50,435 nt of DNA from an uncultured Clostridia bacterium. GTDB taxonomy: Bacteria > Bacillota > Clostridia > Oscillospirales > Acutalibacteraceae. This document shows positions 24,036 to 32,599 of this stretch, piece after piece (the stretch's first letter is position 1; each line of letters opens with the position of its first letter). Location of the stretch: positions 1-50,435 of the forward strand of contig CAUBKG010000003.1 of NCBI GenBank assembly GCA_958436475.1. Reading direction: 5' to 3'. The notes under the pieces are model-generated. The model had not been told where the DNA came from. It did no database searches and saw nothing but the letters and a program-made list of their open reading frames with translations. A program made the translations under genes and the position numbers.

Positions 24036-25475
24036 TTATTTATAGCTTGAAGAAAAAAATTTAAAGCGCTTATAAGAATCAGAAAGGCTAAGAGACTCTG
24101 TGGTGATTACAACGCCACGTTTTTTGATGAATTGAACAATAGCCTGATTATTTATAAGCATATCACTTTTTCCGGTTCTGTAAATTATTAATGCCGTTTG
24201 ATGTGTTTCACGTGTACCATAACTGGAAAGTGGAGATGAGCTATAATTTAAGCGTAAATCTACAATTTGTTTGTTTGACGCCGATGTACTGCTCATGTTA
24301 TCTAAACTGAGATCGCTAGTGGTGGTTGAAACTCCATATTGAAAAGAAAACCCCCCAATTCCTTTTCCCGTTCCTGAAATGCCGGCCGAAAAATTATTTT
24401 GGCGTACTTGGGGTTCGCTTTTCGGTGTATAGTCTTCAATATAAATTCCTGAAGTGTTATAAAACTTCAGTGCATCGGAATAAAATCTGACCTGCGCAGT
24501 TTTATTATAGCTAACTGAAGTCGGATAGTATGTAGGTGTGGTAGTTACAACGACCTGTGTAGCGCCATAATAGTTATTGTTGATTCTTTTTGTAAAGCGA
24601 TAATATGTATACTTAGCGCACGTGGAAAAACCATTGCTTGATAATGCTTGATCGCGATTTTCACCACATCCGAGCCAGCCCGAGCCAATATTTGCTTCTG
24701 GGTCAAAGGCGTTAACGGGTAGGGCAAATGAAGTGCTTGCTTCATCGGCAGACATATCGTTGATTGCCGTAGTATAATCTTTCCGAACGGAGAACATATA
24801 ATATGCGTAAGCTTGGCTTAGATTCTCATAATTGGTTTTAATCGTTCCAGTACGATATTTTCCGGCTAAATTCACCGTCAGATACGAAGCCACCATGTTT
24901 TTCGCCTGATCCTGCACGATGGAGTAATCGTCCAGCAGGGAATCGACCAGCCCGAACTGCATCTGAACGCGGTCGCGCGTTTCCAGGCTGTTGGTTTCAA
25001 AAAAGACGGAATATCCATTGGCCATGGCCCGCTTGATAGACGGGATGTTTTCTTCGGCAAAGAAGCTGTCCACAGCATCAGCGCCAACAAGAATGGAGAA
25101 AAGCTGCTCCTTGTCAGTTTTTTCTTTGATTCCTTTAAAGTTAAAGGTATCATGCCAATGGATGTTTTTCAAGTGAAACGTGGTGAGTTCGGGCTCCGGT
25201 ATCTGCTCAGGCGTTTCACCCGCATTTTTGGGATAGGTTTCAAGGGGAATATCGTTTGAGAATTCGGGATTTCCGTATACATGGATATCGATTTTAGAGG
25301 ATTTGGTTTCCAGGAAATCTTTCAGATCATACACCGATTCAAGGCTGCCGGAATCCGGTTCGATTGCCAGGGCTTCGGGCAGAGCAACGAAGCCGAAGAG
25401 CTGAACAATTGCCATGACGAAGACCAGGGAAAGAACCTGGATGCTTTTCAGTATTTTTTCTTTTGTATTTTTCAT
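24036..25475 (-). CDS. Secreted protein of unknown function
   Basis: I do not recognise this 479-residue protein. It has an N-terminal signal peptide ending near ALA (residues 35-37). The middle region (about 100-200) is helical and contains AMANGYSVFFETNSLETRDR. The C-terminal half is Ser/Thr/Tyr-rich and likely beta structure (VVVTTTPTYYPTSVSYNKT). It contains two Cys at GWLGCGENRD and FSTCAKY. The DNA for the C-terminal half (24036 to about 24860) is much more AT-rich than the N-terminal half, suggesting a composite origin. It starts 19 bp after the DNRLRE-like lipoprotein gene, so the two form an operon and probably act together at the surface. Confidence 0.75.
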   Translation of the reverse strand: MKNTKEKILKSIQVLSLVFVMAIVQLFGFVALPEALAIEPDSGSLESVYDLKDFLETKSSKIDIHVYGNPEFSNDIPLETYPKNAGETPEQIPEPELTTFHLKNIHWHDTFNFKGIKEKTDKEQLFSILVGADAVDSFFAEENIPSIKRAMANGYSVFFETNSLETRDRVQMQFGLVDSLLDDYSIVQDQAKNMVASYLTVNLAGKYRTGTIKTNYENLSQAYAYYMFSVRKDYTTAINDMSADEASTSFALPVNAFDPEANIGSGWLGCGENRDQALSSNGFSTCAKYTYYRFTKRINNNYYGATQVVVTTTPTYYPTSVSYNKTAQVRFYSDALKFYNTSGIYIEDYTPKSEPQVRQNNFSAGISGTGKGIGGFSFQYGVSTTTSDLSLDNMSSTSASNKQIVDLRLNYSSSPLSSYGTRETHQTALIIYRTGKSDMLINNQAIVQFIKKRGVVITTESLSLSDSYKRFKFFSSSYK

Positions 25476-25494
25476 TCTAGCCTCCTAAAGCTTA

Positions 25495-26877
25495 TTAATT
25501 TTGGGGATTGATGTTGTCGCCTGGAGAGGTAAAAGAGACCGGGGGAAAAGCCAGGTCGACCTTTACATAAGGGATGGCGTTCATATTGTCGTTGGACGCA
25601 AGGATCCGGTAAGTATTTTCCGCCTCACCTCCCTTCAGTACTGCACCGTACGATTCTGTCTGCCACTCTGTATCGGAAACACATTGTTTCACATATTCCG
25701 TAATATCAAATTCCAGTCCGCCAGACTGGGGAGAGGCGTGCTGGATGGCGCTTGAAGCCTCTGCTTGGGTGCTCCAGGTCAAAAGGCGGCTGAACCATTC
25801 TTCTTCCGCTTGGTACATTGTGATCTGCGGATCGCCGGAAGAGAGGATTTCAGGAATATACAGAGAAGCGGACAGAACGTCCGACGGTATGCATTTCAGA
25901 ATTGCGTTCAGGCGAAAACGAAGGTATTGAACGCTGGTTCCCAGCTCCGGATGAGACCCCAGAACCGATATATCATTTAAATAGCTGTTCTCATTCGGCA
26001 CTTTGGAAAATATGGGACTGTCCGGAATCTTATTTTCATAAAAATCACAGGAGGTAAGGCACGTCAAGGGAAGGGACGCTCCCAGCTCTGATGCATATTT
26101 TGTGAAATCGAGATTTATCCTGTAACCGTGGCTGTCCTCATCCAGTGCTTCCACCTGAATATCCGGACGGAAACAGACATTGCCGCTGCTTTCAGAGGCA
26201 AACGTAAAGGAAAAATTAGCGGAAAGAACAGAGCTCTGAAAAAAGCTGATATATCCTGCGGAATTTACGGTAAAGCTTGTAAACGGAGTGTCTTGCAGCA
26301 AAAAAGACAGGGTGTTGTTTTTCGGCATCTGCTGCAGCACAATTTCACTGGTCACACCGCTGTTGCTGGGGTAGCAGGTAATGGTGCGGTCTGAATATTG
26401 GTATTGCACGCAGTCTGTTTTTAGCCGGTACATGTTTTTTATGCGTTTTTTCGCAGAAGACTGAAATTTAGAATGGTCGGCTTCCGGAGAGAAGAAAAAC
26501 TGCTTCTCTTCCTTCTGCAATAATATAGAGCAATCGTTCAGATTGCTTCCAAAAAAGCATTGTGTTTGAGCCTGCTTGTTGGTATAAAGGTAAGATGTTC
26601 TGCCAATTGGCTGCTGTTTCACGCGGACAAGCGAATTATCAATCAAATGGTACTTCCCATTTTGATCGGCAAACTGGATGGGAGAGGAGAAAATATAAAA
26701 GGAATAGGTGTCGTCATTTTTTTCACAGAGGGTATAAGGGCTGTTGTATTGCGCTAACATGCGCGATGGATGCAGCATCAATGCAGTACCGGAAACAGCA
26801 ATCTTGCCGGCGCTGCAGGAGGTAAGCAAAAAGGACATGGAAAGCAAAACTATAAATACAATTTTTTTCATAATCAT
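25495..26877 (-). CDS. Lipoprotein with a WapA-like N-region and C-terminal DNRLRE-like domain
   Basis: The 460-residue protein begins MIMKKIVFIVLL and has a lipobox LLTSCSA, so it is anchored outside the membrane. The N-terminal half contains phrases typical of the leader part of WapA/RHS-type wall proteins (IQFADQNGKYHLIDNSLV). The last 130 residues resemble the DNRLRE domain: YLRFRL, then SASLYIPE, a Trp-rich middle, FDITEYVKQ and YVKVDL. I chose ATG 26877 because GGAG lies 6 nt upstream and a TATAAT box lies at 26903-26908; a longer frame would start upstream of the transcript. No RHS repeats or toxin are present. Function unknown. Confidence 0.72.
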   Translation of the reverse strand: MIMKKIVFIVLLSMSFLLTSCSAGKIAVSGTALMLHPSRMLAQYNSPYTLCEKNDDTYSFYIFSSPIQFADQNGKYHLIDNSLVRVKQQPIGRTSYLYTNKQAQTQCFFGSNLNDCSILLQKEEKQFFFSPEADHSKFQSSAKKRIKNMYRLKTDCVQYQYSDRTITCYPSNSGVTSEIVLQQMPKNNTLSFLLQDTPFTSFTVNSAGYISFFQSSVLSANFSFTFASESSGNVCFRPDIQVEALDEDSHGYRINLDFTKYASELGASLPLTCLTSCDFYENKIPDSPIFSKVPNENSYLNDISVLGSHPELGTSVQYLRFRLNAILKCIPSDVLSASLYIPEILSSGDPQITMYQAEEEWFSRLLTWSTQAEASSAIQHASPQSGGLEFDITEYVKQCVSDTEWQTESYGAVLKGGEAENTYRILASNDNMNAIPYVKVDLAFPPVSFTSPGDNINPQN

Positions 26878-26902
26878 ACACATCTCCACGATAATATGTA
26901 AC

Positions 26903-26908
26903 ATTATA
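26903..26908 (-). promoter_or_regulatory. -10 box of the lipoprotein/secreted-protein operon
   Basis: The minus strand reads GGTATAATG with very AT-rich sequence upstream; no strong -35 is seen. The leader would be only about 20 nt. Confidence 0.5.
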
Positions 26909-26968
26909 CCTTAATATAAATAAAAATTTAATATTTGTGTAAATATTTCACATTATCCTGAAAAGGTA

Positions 26969-27002
26969 TAAAAAACTCCCCGCACTAGGCCAGTACGGGG
27001 AG
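26969..27002 (-). terminator. Terminator of the pur operon
   Basis: CTCCCCGCACT (26976-26986) pairs with AGTACGGGGAG (26992-27002) with one mismatch. A T-run follows on the minus strand, 21 bp after the purL stop. Confidence 0.92.
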
Positions 27003-27023
27003 AAAACAACAGATATGAAATGC

Positions 27024-30000
27024 TTATTTGAAATACCGCACGCCCGATTCGAAGAGCTGCTGATCCTTCACGCCGGGCACGTTGCGGCAGATATCGGCGC
27101 CCTTGCGCTCCGAGTGGCCCATCTTGCCGAGCACGCGGCCGTCCGGTGAGCAGATGCCCTCCACCGCGCAGACCGAGCCGTTCGGGTTCCATTCGATTTC
27201 CCCGGTGGGGGCCCCTTCCGGGTTCACATACTGGAACGCGATCTGGCCGTTTTCGATGAGACGGCGCATGGTGGCGTTGTCCGCCACGAAGCGCCCCTCG
27301 CCGTGGGAAATGGGAACCGCGTGGATATCGCCCGCCTCGCAGCCGGCGAGCCACGGCGATTTGACCGAGGCTACGCGGGTATACACCATGCGGCTGATGT
27401 GGCGGCCGAGCGTGTTGAAGGTGAGGGTGGGGTCAGCTTCGGAAAGGTCGCGGATCTCGCCATAAGGAACGAGGCCGAGCTTGATGAGCGCCTGGAAGCC
27501 GTTGCAGATGCCGAGCATGAGGCCGTCCCGCTCCTTCAGGAGGCGGTTCACGGCGTCGCGGATTCTCGGATTGCGGAAGGTGGTGGCGATGAATTTGCCC
27601 GAGCCGTCCGGCTCGTCGCCGCCCGAGAAGCCGCCGGGAAGCATAACGATTTGGGAGCCGTTTATCTTCTTTTCCATTTCGAGAATGGATTCTTCAATGG
27701 CGGAGGCCGAGAGGTTGTTTACCACCAGGATTTCCGGAAGGGCGCCCGCCTTTTCAAAGGCGCGGGCCGTATCCACCTCGCAGTTGGTGCCGGGGAACAC
27801 AGGGATAAACACGCGCGGCTTTGCTGCTTTGACTGCGGGGGCCTTTCCGTTTCGTTCGCGGAAAAGGGGAACCTCCGGCTGCATTGCGGGCGCGGGGGCC
27901 CTGAGGGCGAATACCGGCTCCAGCGTGCCGAGCCAGGTTTCTTCCGCTTCGCTGAGGGGCAGGGAGGAATCGCCGAGGCAGAGCTCGGGATTTTCCGCTG
28001 TTTTGCCCAGCAGGATGGAGGAAACGCCCGTGGGGGCTTCGTCTGTTTCGAGCAGCAGAGAACCGGAGAGGGGGGCGAAGAGCTCCGCTTCCGAACGGTT
28101 TTCAAACCGGAAGCCGAGGCCGTTTCCAAAGCACATTTTGGCAGCGGCGGCCGCCGCGCCGCCTTCGCGTACCACGGAGGCGCTGCGGACCTTGCCTTCT
28201 ACGGTCAGCTTCCAGACCGCTTCATACATCGCCTTCAGGGCGGGGTAATCGGGGAGCCCGTCCGCTTCGTTTACCGGCACAGGCACGAGATACACGCTCC
28301 GCCCGGCTTCCGTGAAGCAGGCGGAAAGAGTATTCGAGGCCTTCGTCATGGCGATGGCAAAGGATACGAGCGTGGGCGGGACATCCAGCTCATTGAAGGA
28401 GCCGGACATACTGTCTTTCCCGCCGATGGAGGGAACACCGAGCTGCTTCTGCGCCTCGAACGCGCCGAGCAGGGCCGCCGCGGGCTTGCCCCAGCGTTCC
28501 GGCCTGTTGTGCAGGCGCTCGAAATATTCCTGGAAGGTGAGGCGCGCGGTTAAGGGGTTCGCGCCCACCGCAAGCAGCTTCGAGAGGGATTCCACCACGG
28601 CAAAGGCCGCGCCGTGAAAGGGGGAAAAACGGGAAATGCCCGGAATGCAGCCATAGGCCATGGCGGTGGCATCGTCGGTTTCGCCCTGCTCGAGCGGGAT
28701 TTTCGCAACCATGGCTTCCTCGGGGGAAAGCTGATATTTTCCGGCGAAGGGCATCAGCACGGTGCCCGCGCCGATGGAAGCATCGAACCGCTCGCACAGT
28801 CCCTTCTGGGAGGCGACGTTCAGGCGGCCGAGGTTTTGCTTCATAGCGTCCGCAAAGGAGCGGCCGCGGAGCAAAGCCGGCACCTGGGCGCGGTAGTTTT
28901 TATGCATATCGGGGGCGGGGATAAATGCGTCAGCCTGCTGGGTTACGCCGTTCGTATCGAGAAAGGCGCGGCTGATATTCACAATCGTATCGCCGTTCCA
29001 ATTCATTTTGAGCACGGGCTCTTCCGTGACGGCCGCCACGGGAGTCGCCTCGAGGTTTTCGAGGTTCGCTTCCCGGATGAAGCGGTCCACGTCCTTTGCT
29101 TCGAGCACCACGGCCATGCGCTCCTGCGATTCGGAGATGGCAAGCTCGGTGCCGTCCAGTCCGTCGTATTTCTTGGGGACTTTATTCAAGTCGATCTGGA
29201 GGCCGGGGGCAAGCTCGCCGATGGCCACGCATACGCCGCCCGCGCCGAAATCGTTGCAGCGCTTGATCATAGCGGCGACCGCTTCCTTGCGGAACAGACG
29301 CTGGAGCTTGCGTTCGGTGGGCGGGTTGCCCTTCTGCACCTCTGCGCCGCAGGTCTCGATCGAAGAGCTGTCGTGTGCTTTGGAGGAGCCGGTGGCGCCG
29401 CCGCAGCCGTCGCGCCCGGTGCGCCCGCCGAGAAGAACGATCACATCGCCCGGTGCGGGAGTGCCGCGGCGGACGTTCTTTTTGGGAGAAGCGCCCACCA
29501 CCGCGCCGATTTCGAGGCGCTTGGCAACGTAGCCGTCGTCATACAGCTCGGTCACCTGGCCCGTGGCAAGGCCGATCTGGTTGCCGTAGGAGCTGTATCC
29601 ATGGGCGGCGGAGGTGGTGATCTTTTTTTGGGGGAGCTTGTTCGGCAGCGTTTCATCGAAGGGAGTCAGCGGATTTCCGCTGCCCGTGACGCGCATAGCC
29701 TGGTAGACGTAAGCGCGGCCGGAGAGTGGGTCGCGGATGGCGCCGCCGAGGCAGGTCGCCGCGCCGCCGAAGGGCTCGATCTCAGTGGGGTGGTTGTGGG
29801 TTTCGTTCTTGAACTGAACGAGCCACGGTTCGGTTTTGCCGTTTATCGTGACCGGCACCTCGATGCTGCACGCGTTGATTTCCTCCGATTCGTCCAGATC
29901 GGGGATGAGACCGCGTTTTTTGAGGAGCTTTGCGCCCATCGTCGCCATATCCATAAGGCAGACGGTTTTATCGCGCTCGCCGTAAACCTCTTTTCGGGCG

Positions 30001-30770
30001 GCGAGATAAGAAGCCAGGGCTTCTTCGATGGCGCGGGAGGCGGCCGCCTTTTCAATTTCGATGTGGTTGAGCCGGGTCAGGAAGGTGGTGTGGCGGCAGT
30101 GGTCGGACCAATAGGTATCAATCACCTTGAGCTCGGTGATGGTGGGGTCGCGGTGCTGCTCGCGGGCAAAATAATCCCGGCAGAAGCAGAGGTCTTCGGC
30201 GGTCATCGCAAAGCCCATAGATTTCCAGTAGGCTTCCACCTGCTCGTTGCTCCAGGAGGAAAAGCCCTCCACTCGGGCGATTTTTTCGGGGATGTTCAGG
30301 GTAATATCGAGCGAATCGGGCTTTTCGAGGCCTGCAAGCCTCGCCTCCACGGGGTTGATGAGATAGGATTTCACCTTATCGAACTCGGTATCGGAAATAT
30401 CGCCCATGAGGATGAGCACCTTAGCGCTCTGGATGCGGGGACGCTCCCCCTGCGTTAAGAGCTGGACGCACTGCGCCGCGGAATCGGCGCGCTGGTCGTA
30501 CTGCCCGGGCAGGTATTCCATGGCGAACACGCGCGCGCCGGGAGCTTCCGGCAGGGTTTCGTCATAGACCATATCGGTATTGGGTTCCGAGAAGATGGTG
30601 GTGCGTGCCGCACGGTATTCCTCTTCGGACAGGCCTTCCACATCATAGCGGTTTACCACGCGGAGCGTTTCGATGTTTTTGAGGCCGAGGCTGTCTTTCA
30701 GGTCGGAAAGGATGTGCCCGGCTTCTACATCAAAGCCCGGACGCTTTTCCACAAAAATACGTCTAACCAT
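27024..30770 (-). CDS. purL: Phosphoribosylformylglycinamidine synthase, single-chain
   Basis: This 1248-residue enzyme makes FGAM from FGAR, glutamine and ATP in de novo purine synthesis. It is the large single-chain form. A PurS-like N-terminal region is followed by two synthetase halves (IDTYWSDHCRHTTFLTRL near residue 210; GGKDSMSGSF near 800). A C-terminal glutaminase domain starts PVFPGTNCEVDTARAFEKAG; its nucleophile Cys lies in LMLGICNGFQALIK and HAVPISHGEGRF follows. AGGAGG precedes ATG 30770, and an upstream extension of the frame lacks similarity. It lies 34 bp after purC and is co-transcribed with it. Confidence 0.97.
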   Translation of the reverse strand: MVRRIFVEKRPGFDVEAGHILSDLKDSLGLKNIETLRVVNRYDVEGLSEEEYRAARTTIFSEPNTDMVYDETLPEAPGARVFAMEYLPGQYDQRADSAAQCVQLLTQGERPRIQSAKVLILMGDISDTEFDKVKSYLINPVEARLAGLEKPDSLDITLNIPEKIARVEGFSSWSNEQVEAYWKSMGFAMTAEDLCFCRDYFAREQHRDPTITELKVIDTYWSDHCRHTTFLTRLNHIEIEKAAASRAIEEALASYLAARKEVYGERDKTVCLMDMATMGAKLLKKRGLIPDLDESEEINACSIEVPVTINGKTEPWLVQFKNETHNHPTEIEPFGGAATCLGGAIRDPLSGRAYVYQAMRVTGSGNPLTPFDETLPNKLPQKKITTSAAHGYSSYGNQIGLATGQVTELYDDGYVAKRLEIGAVVGASPKKNVRRGTPAPGDVIVLLGGRTGRDGCGGATGSSKAHDSSSIETCGAEVQKGNPPTERKLQRLFRKEAVAAMIKRCNDFGAGGVCVAIGELAPGLQIDLNKVPKKYDGLDGTELAISESQERMAVVLEAKDVDRFIREANLENLEATPVAAVTEEPVLKMNWNGDTIVNISRAFLDTNGVTQQADAFIPAPDMHKNYRAQVPALLRGRSFADAMKQNLGRLNVASQKGLCERFDASIGAGTVLMPFAGKYQLSPEEAMVAKIPLEQGETDDATAMAYGCIPGISRFSPFHGAAFAVVESLSKLLAVGANPLTARLTFQEYFERLHNRPERWGKPAAALLGAFEAQKQLGVPSIGGKDSMSGSFNELDVPPTLVSFAIAMTKASNTLSACFTEAGRSVYLVPVPVNEADGLPDYPALKAMYEAVWKLTVEGKVRSASVVREGGAAAAAAKMCFGNGLGFRFENRSEAELFAPLSGSLLLETDEAPTGVSSILLGKTAENPELCLGDSSLPLSEAEETWLGTLEPVFALRAPAPAMQPEVPLFRERNGKAPAVKAAKPRVFIPVFPGTNCEVDTARAFEKAGALPEILVVNNLSASAIEESILEMEKKINGSQIVMLPGGFSGGDEPDGSGKFIATTFRNPRIRDAVNRLLKERDGLMLGICNGFQALIKLGLVPYGEIRDLSEADPTLTFNTLGRHISRMVYTRVASVKSPWLAGCEAGDIHAVPISHGEGRFVADNATMRRLIENGQIAFQYVNPEGAPTGEIEWNPNGSVCAVEGICSPDGRVLGKMGHSERKGADICRNVPGVKDQQLFESGVRYFK

Positions 30771-30804
30771 ATTTCCTCCTTGATCGGGGTCTTTGCGTGC
30801 GATG

Positions 30805-31524
30805 TTACAGGGTAACGCCCATCTCGGTGAGGCGGCGTTCGATTTCAATATAGGCTTCCTCCACATTGCCGAGGTCGCGGCGGAAGCGGTCTTTATCCAG
30901 CTTTTCGCCCGTATCGGCGTCCCAGAAGCGGCAGGTATCGGGGGAGATTTCGTCCGCTAAAATGATATGATCGTGATAGCGGCCGAACTCGAGTTTGAAA
31001 TCCACGAGGATGAGGTTGCACTTTTTCATGACGTCGGTCAAAATCTCGTTGACCTTGTAAGCCATTTCGGCAATGGTGTCCATTTCTTCCTTGGTGGCGA
31101 GGCCCAGCGCGCGCACGTGGGACACGTTGATCATCGGATCGCCGAGCTCGTCGTTTTTATAGCTGTATTCGAGGACGGTGGAATTGAGCCTTGTGCCCTC
31201 CGGCAGGCCGACACGCTTGGAAAGGGAGCCGGCGGCGATGTTGCGGACGATTACTTCAACAGGGACGATCTCCACACGTTTGACCACGGTTTCGCGGTCG
31301 GACAGCTCCTCCACGAAATGGGTCTCGATGCCGTGCTTTTCGAGCAGGCTCATCAGACGGTTGGAGATGCGGTTGTTCATTGCGCCCTTGTTCTGGATGG
31401 TGCCCTTTTTGAGACCGTTGAAAGCGGTAGCATCGTCTTTGTAATGGACCAGAAGGTAATCGGGATTGTCCGTTTCAAAAACCTGCTTGGCCTTTCCTTC
31501 GTAAAGCATCTTGCCTTTTTCCAT
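30805..31524 (-). CDS. purC: SAICAR synthase
   Basis: The 239-residue enzyme joins aspartate to CAIR, an ATP-dependent step of purine synthesis. Family motifs include KMLYEGKAKQVFET at the N-terminus, VPVEVIVRNIAAGSLSKRVG near residue 90, and LVDFKLEFGR with LADEISPDTCRFWD near residues 175-205. The start follows TAGGAGGATGAATCA. It is the first gene of a purC-purL operon. I saw no purine riboswitch in the 168 bp upstream. A TAATAT box near 31562-31567 on the minus strand is a possible -10. Confidence 0.97.
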   Translation of the reverse strand: MEKGKMLYEGKAKQVFETDNPDYLLVHYKDDATAFNGLKKGTIQNKGAMNNRISNRLMSLLEKHGIETHFVEELSDRETVVKRVEIVPVEVIVRNIAAGSLSKRVGLPEGTRLNSTVLEYSYKNDELGDPMINVSHVRALGLATKEEMDTIAEMAYKVNEILTDVMKKCNLILVDFKLEFGRYHDHIILADEISPDTCRFWDADTGEKLDKDRFRRDLGNVEEAYIEIERRLTEMGVTL

Positions 31525-31643
31525 ATTGATTCATCCTCCTAAAATGCGTAATAAGACAACTATCATATTACCACTTTTCGCGGCATTTTACATCACCTTT
31601 TTTTAATTTCCGGGAAAAATTGAGGCGGGAAGCGCAAAAACGC

Positions 31644-31670
31644 AAAAAACGCCGCCCAAAGGGCAGCGTT
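31644..31670 (-). terminator. Terminator of the lipoprotein gene
   Basis: AACGCCGCCC (31648-31657) pairs with GGGCAGCGTT (31661-31670) around AAA, with a minus-strand T-run. Confidence 0.9.
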
Positions 31671-31692
31671 CCAGTATAGCTCTGCAGGGCGT

Positions 31693-32328
31693 TTACCAGC
31701 CGAGCAGCTCTTTTGCGCCGTCGGCCAGGGCCGCAGCCGCGGTGGAGAGGATGTCTTTTTCGAGCGTGGCCGGGTCGATCCCCGTGAAGGCGGGGATGAG
31801 CTCCGGGATGTTCGTCACCGTCCACTCGCCGGACTTCTTTGCAAACACCAGCGTGACGTTGGAAGAAATGGAAGGCGCGGCCTCTTCCACCCGTTCCCGG
31901 AGGAGGCGAAGGGCCTCCCGCACGGCGCGTTCCTTCATGGCGGGCAGGTCGGAAAAGGAGCCTTCGGCCAGCGCGGTTTTTACCGCCGCGCGGTAAATGT
32001 CCGGGTCGAGCAGGAGCGTCCGGCAGTCCACCGCCCGCACGGTAACGGCCACATGGTGTTCCGTTCCCTCCGCGCCCTTTTGGGCAACGGAATCCCCCAC
32101 CTCATATTCGAGCTTGCCCGCAGCGGCGCGGATGAGCTCCAGGGCTGGTTCCGTATAGGCTTCGTCCATATAATCGGACAGGCGGAGCTGCTCGGCGGTA
32201 AAGCTGCCGTTTTTCACGGCGGAGAGGGAAAGCTCCGCCATTTTTTTGCCCACGAAATCGGAAGAACAGCCCGAAAACAGCAGGAGAGCCAACAGAAGAC
32301 AGAGAGTAGAAACGAGCGGACGTTTCAT
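31693..32328 (-). CDS. Lipoprotein of unknown function
   Basis: The 211-residue protein has a lipoprotein signal (residues 1-21, lipobox LLFSGC). The mature part is mostly helical and acidic, then a beta segment VTLVFAKKSGEWTVTNIPEL typical of small secreted clostridial proteins that end in a short two-strand motif. I do not recognise a family. ATG 32328 is chosen because the lipobox spacing fits; the ribosome site is weak. It stands alone between the pur operon and a membrane-protein gene, with its own terminator. Confidence 0.7.
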   Translation of the reverse strand: MKRPLVSTLCLLLALLLFSGCSSDFVGKKMAELSLSAVKNGSFTAEQLRLSDYMDEAYTEPALELIRAAAGKLEYEVGDSVAQKGAEGTEHHVAVTVRAVDCRTLLLDPDIYRAAVKTALAEGSFSDLPAMKERAVREALRLLRERVEEAAPSISSNVTLVFAKKSGEWTVTNIPELIPAFTGIDPATLEKDILSTAAAALADGAKELLGW

Positions 32329-32383
32329 AAAAATCATCCATTCCGCCGCTTCGCGCCGGCACGAAATTGGAAGGAAAGCGCAA

Positions 32384-32512
32384 ATCTTATCACGCGAAGC
32401 AAAGGAATGATAAGATGTTTTTTGCACATCGGGGCGGGAGTGAGCGAAACGAACCATACGCCCCGTGCATCGTCCCGCGAGCGGGATATAGTGAATATTT
32501 TTCACACTATCT
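32384..32512. repeat. Cluster of inverted repeats upstream of the lipoprotein gene
   Basis: ATCTTATCA (32384-32392) and TGATAAGAT (32408-32416) form a perfect inverted repeat. TCCCGC-GA-GCGGGA lies at 32473-32486. An imperfect ATAGTG / CACTAT palindrome covers about 32488-32510. They lie in the 271-bp gap between two minus-strand genes and no gene is visible; they could be operators or a small structured element. Confidence 0.4.
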
Positions 32513-32552
32513 CCCTTTCTGCCGCGTTTGCGGCGCGCCTATTCTATTGTAA

Positions 32553-32585
32553 TAAAAACGGCGGGCCGATATGCACGGCCCGCCG
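32553..32585 (-). terminator. Terminator of the membrane-protein gene
   Basis: CGGCGGGCCG (32559-32568) and CGGCCCGCCG (32576-32585) form a perfect 10-bp stem, followed on the minus strand by TTTTT. Confidence 0.92.
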
Positions 32586-32599
32586 GGAAAAGCTCTGGT

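Noticed and set aside
28614..30458. A 614-codon open frame on the plus strand opposite purL, and a 416-codon one at 27303-28553
   Set aside because: They are antisense shadows of a GC-rich gene; the minus strand encodes a complete PurL, and the antisense translations have no recognisable domain or ribosome site.
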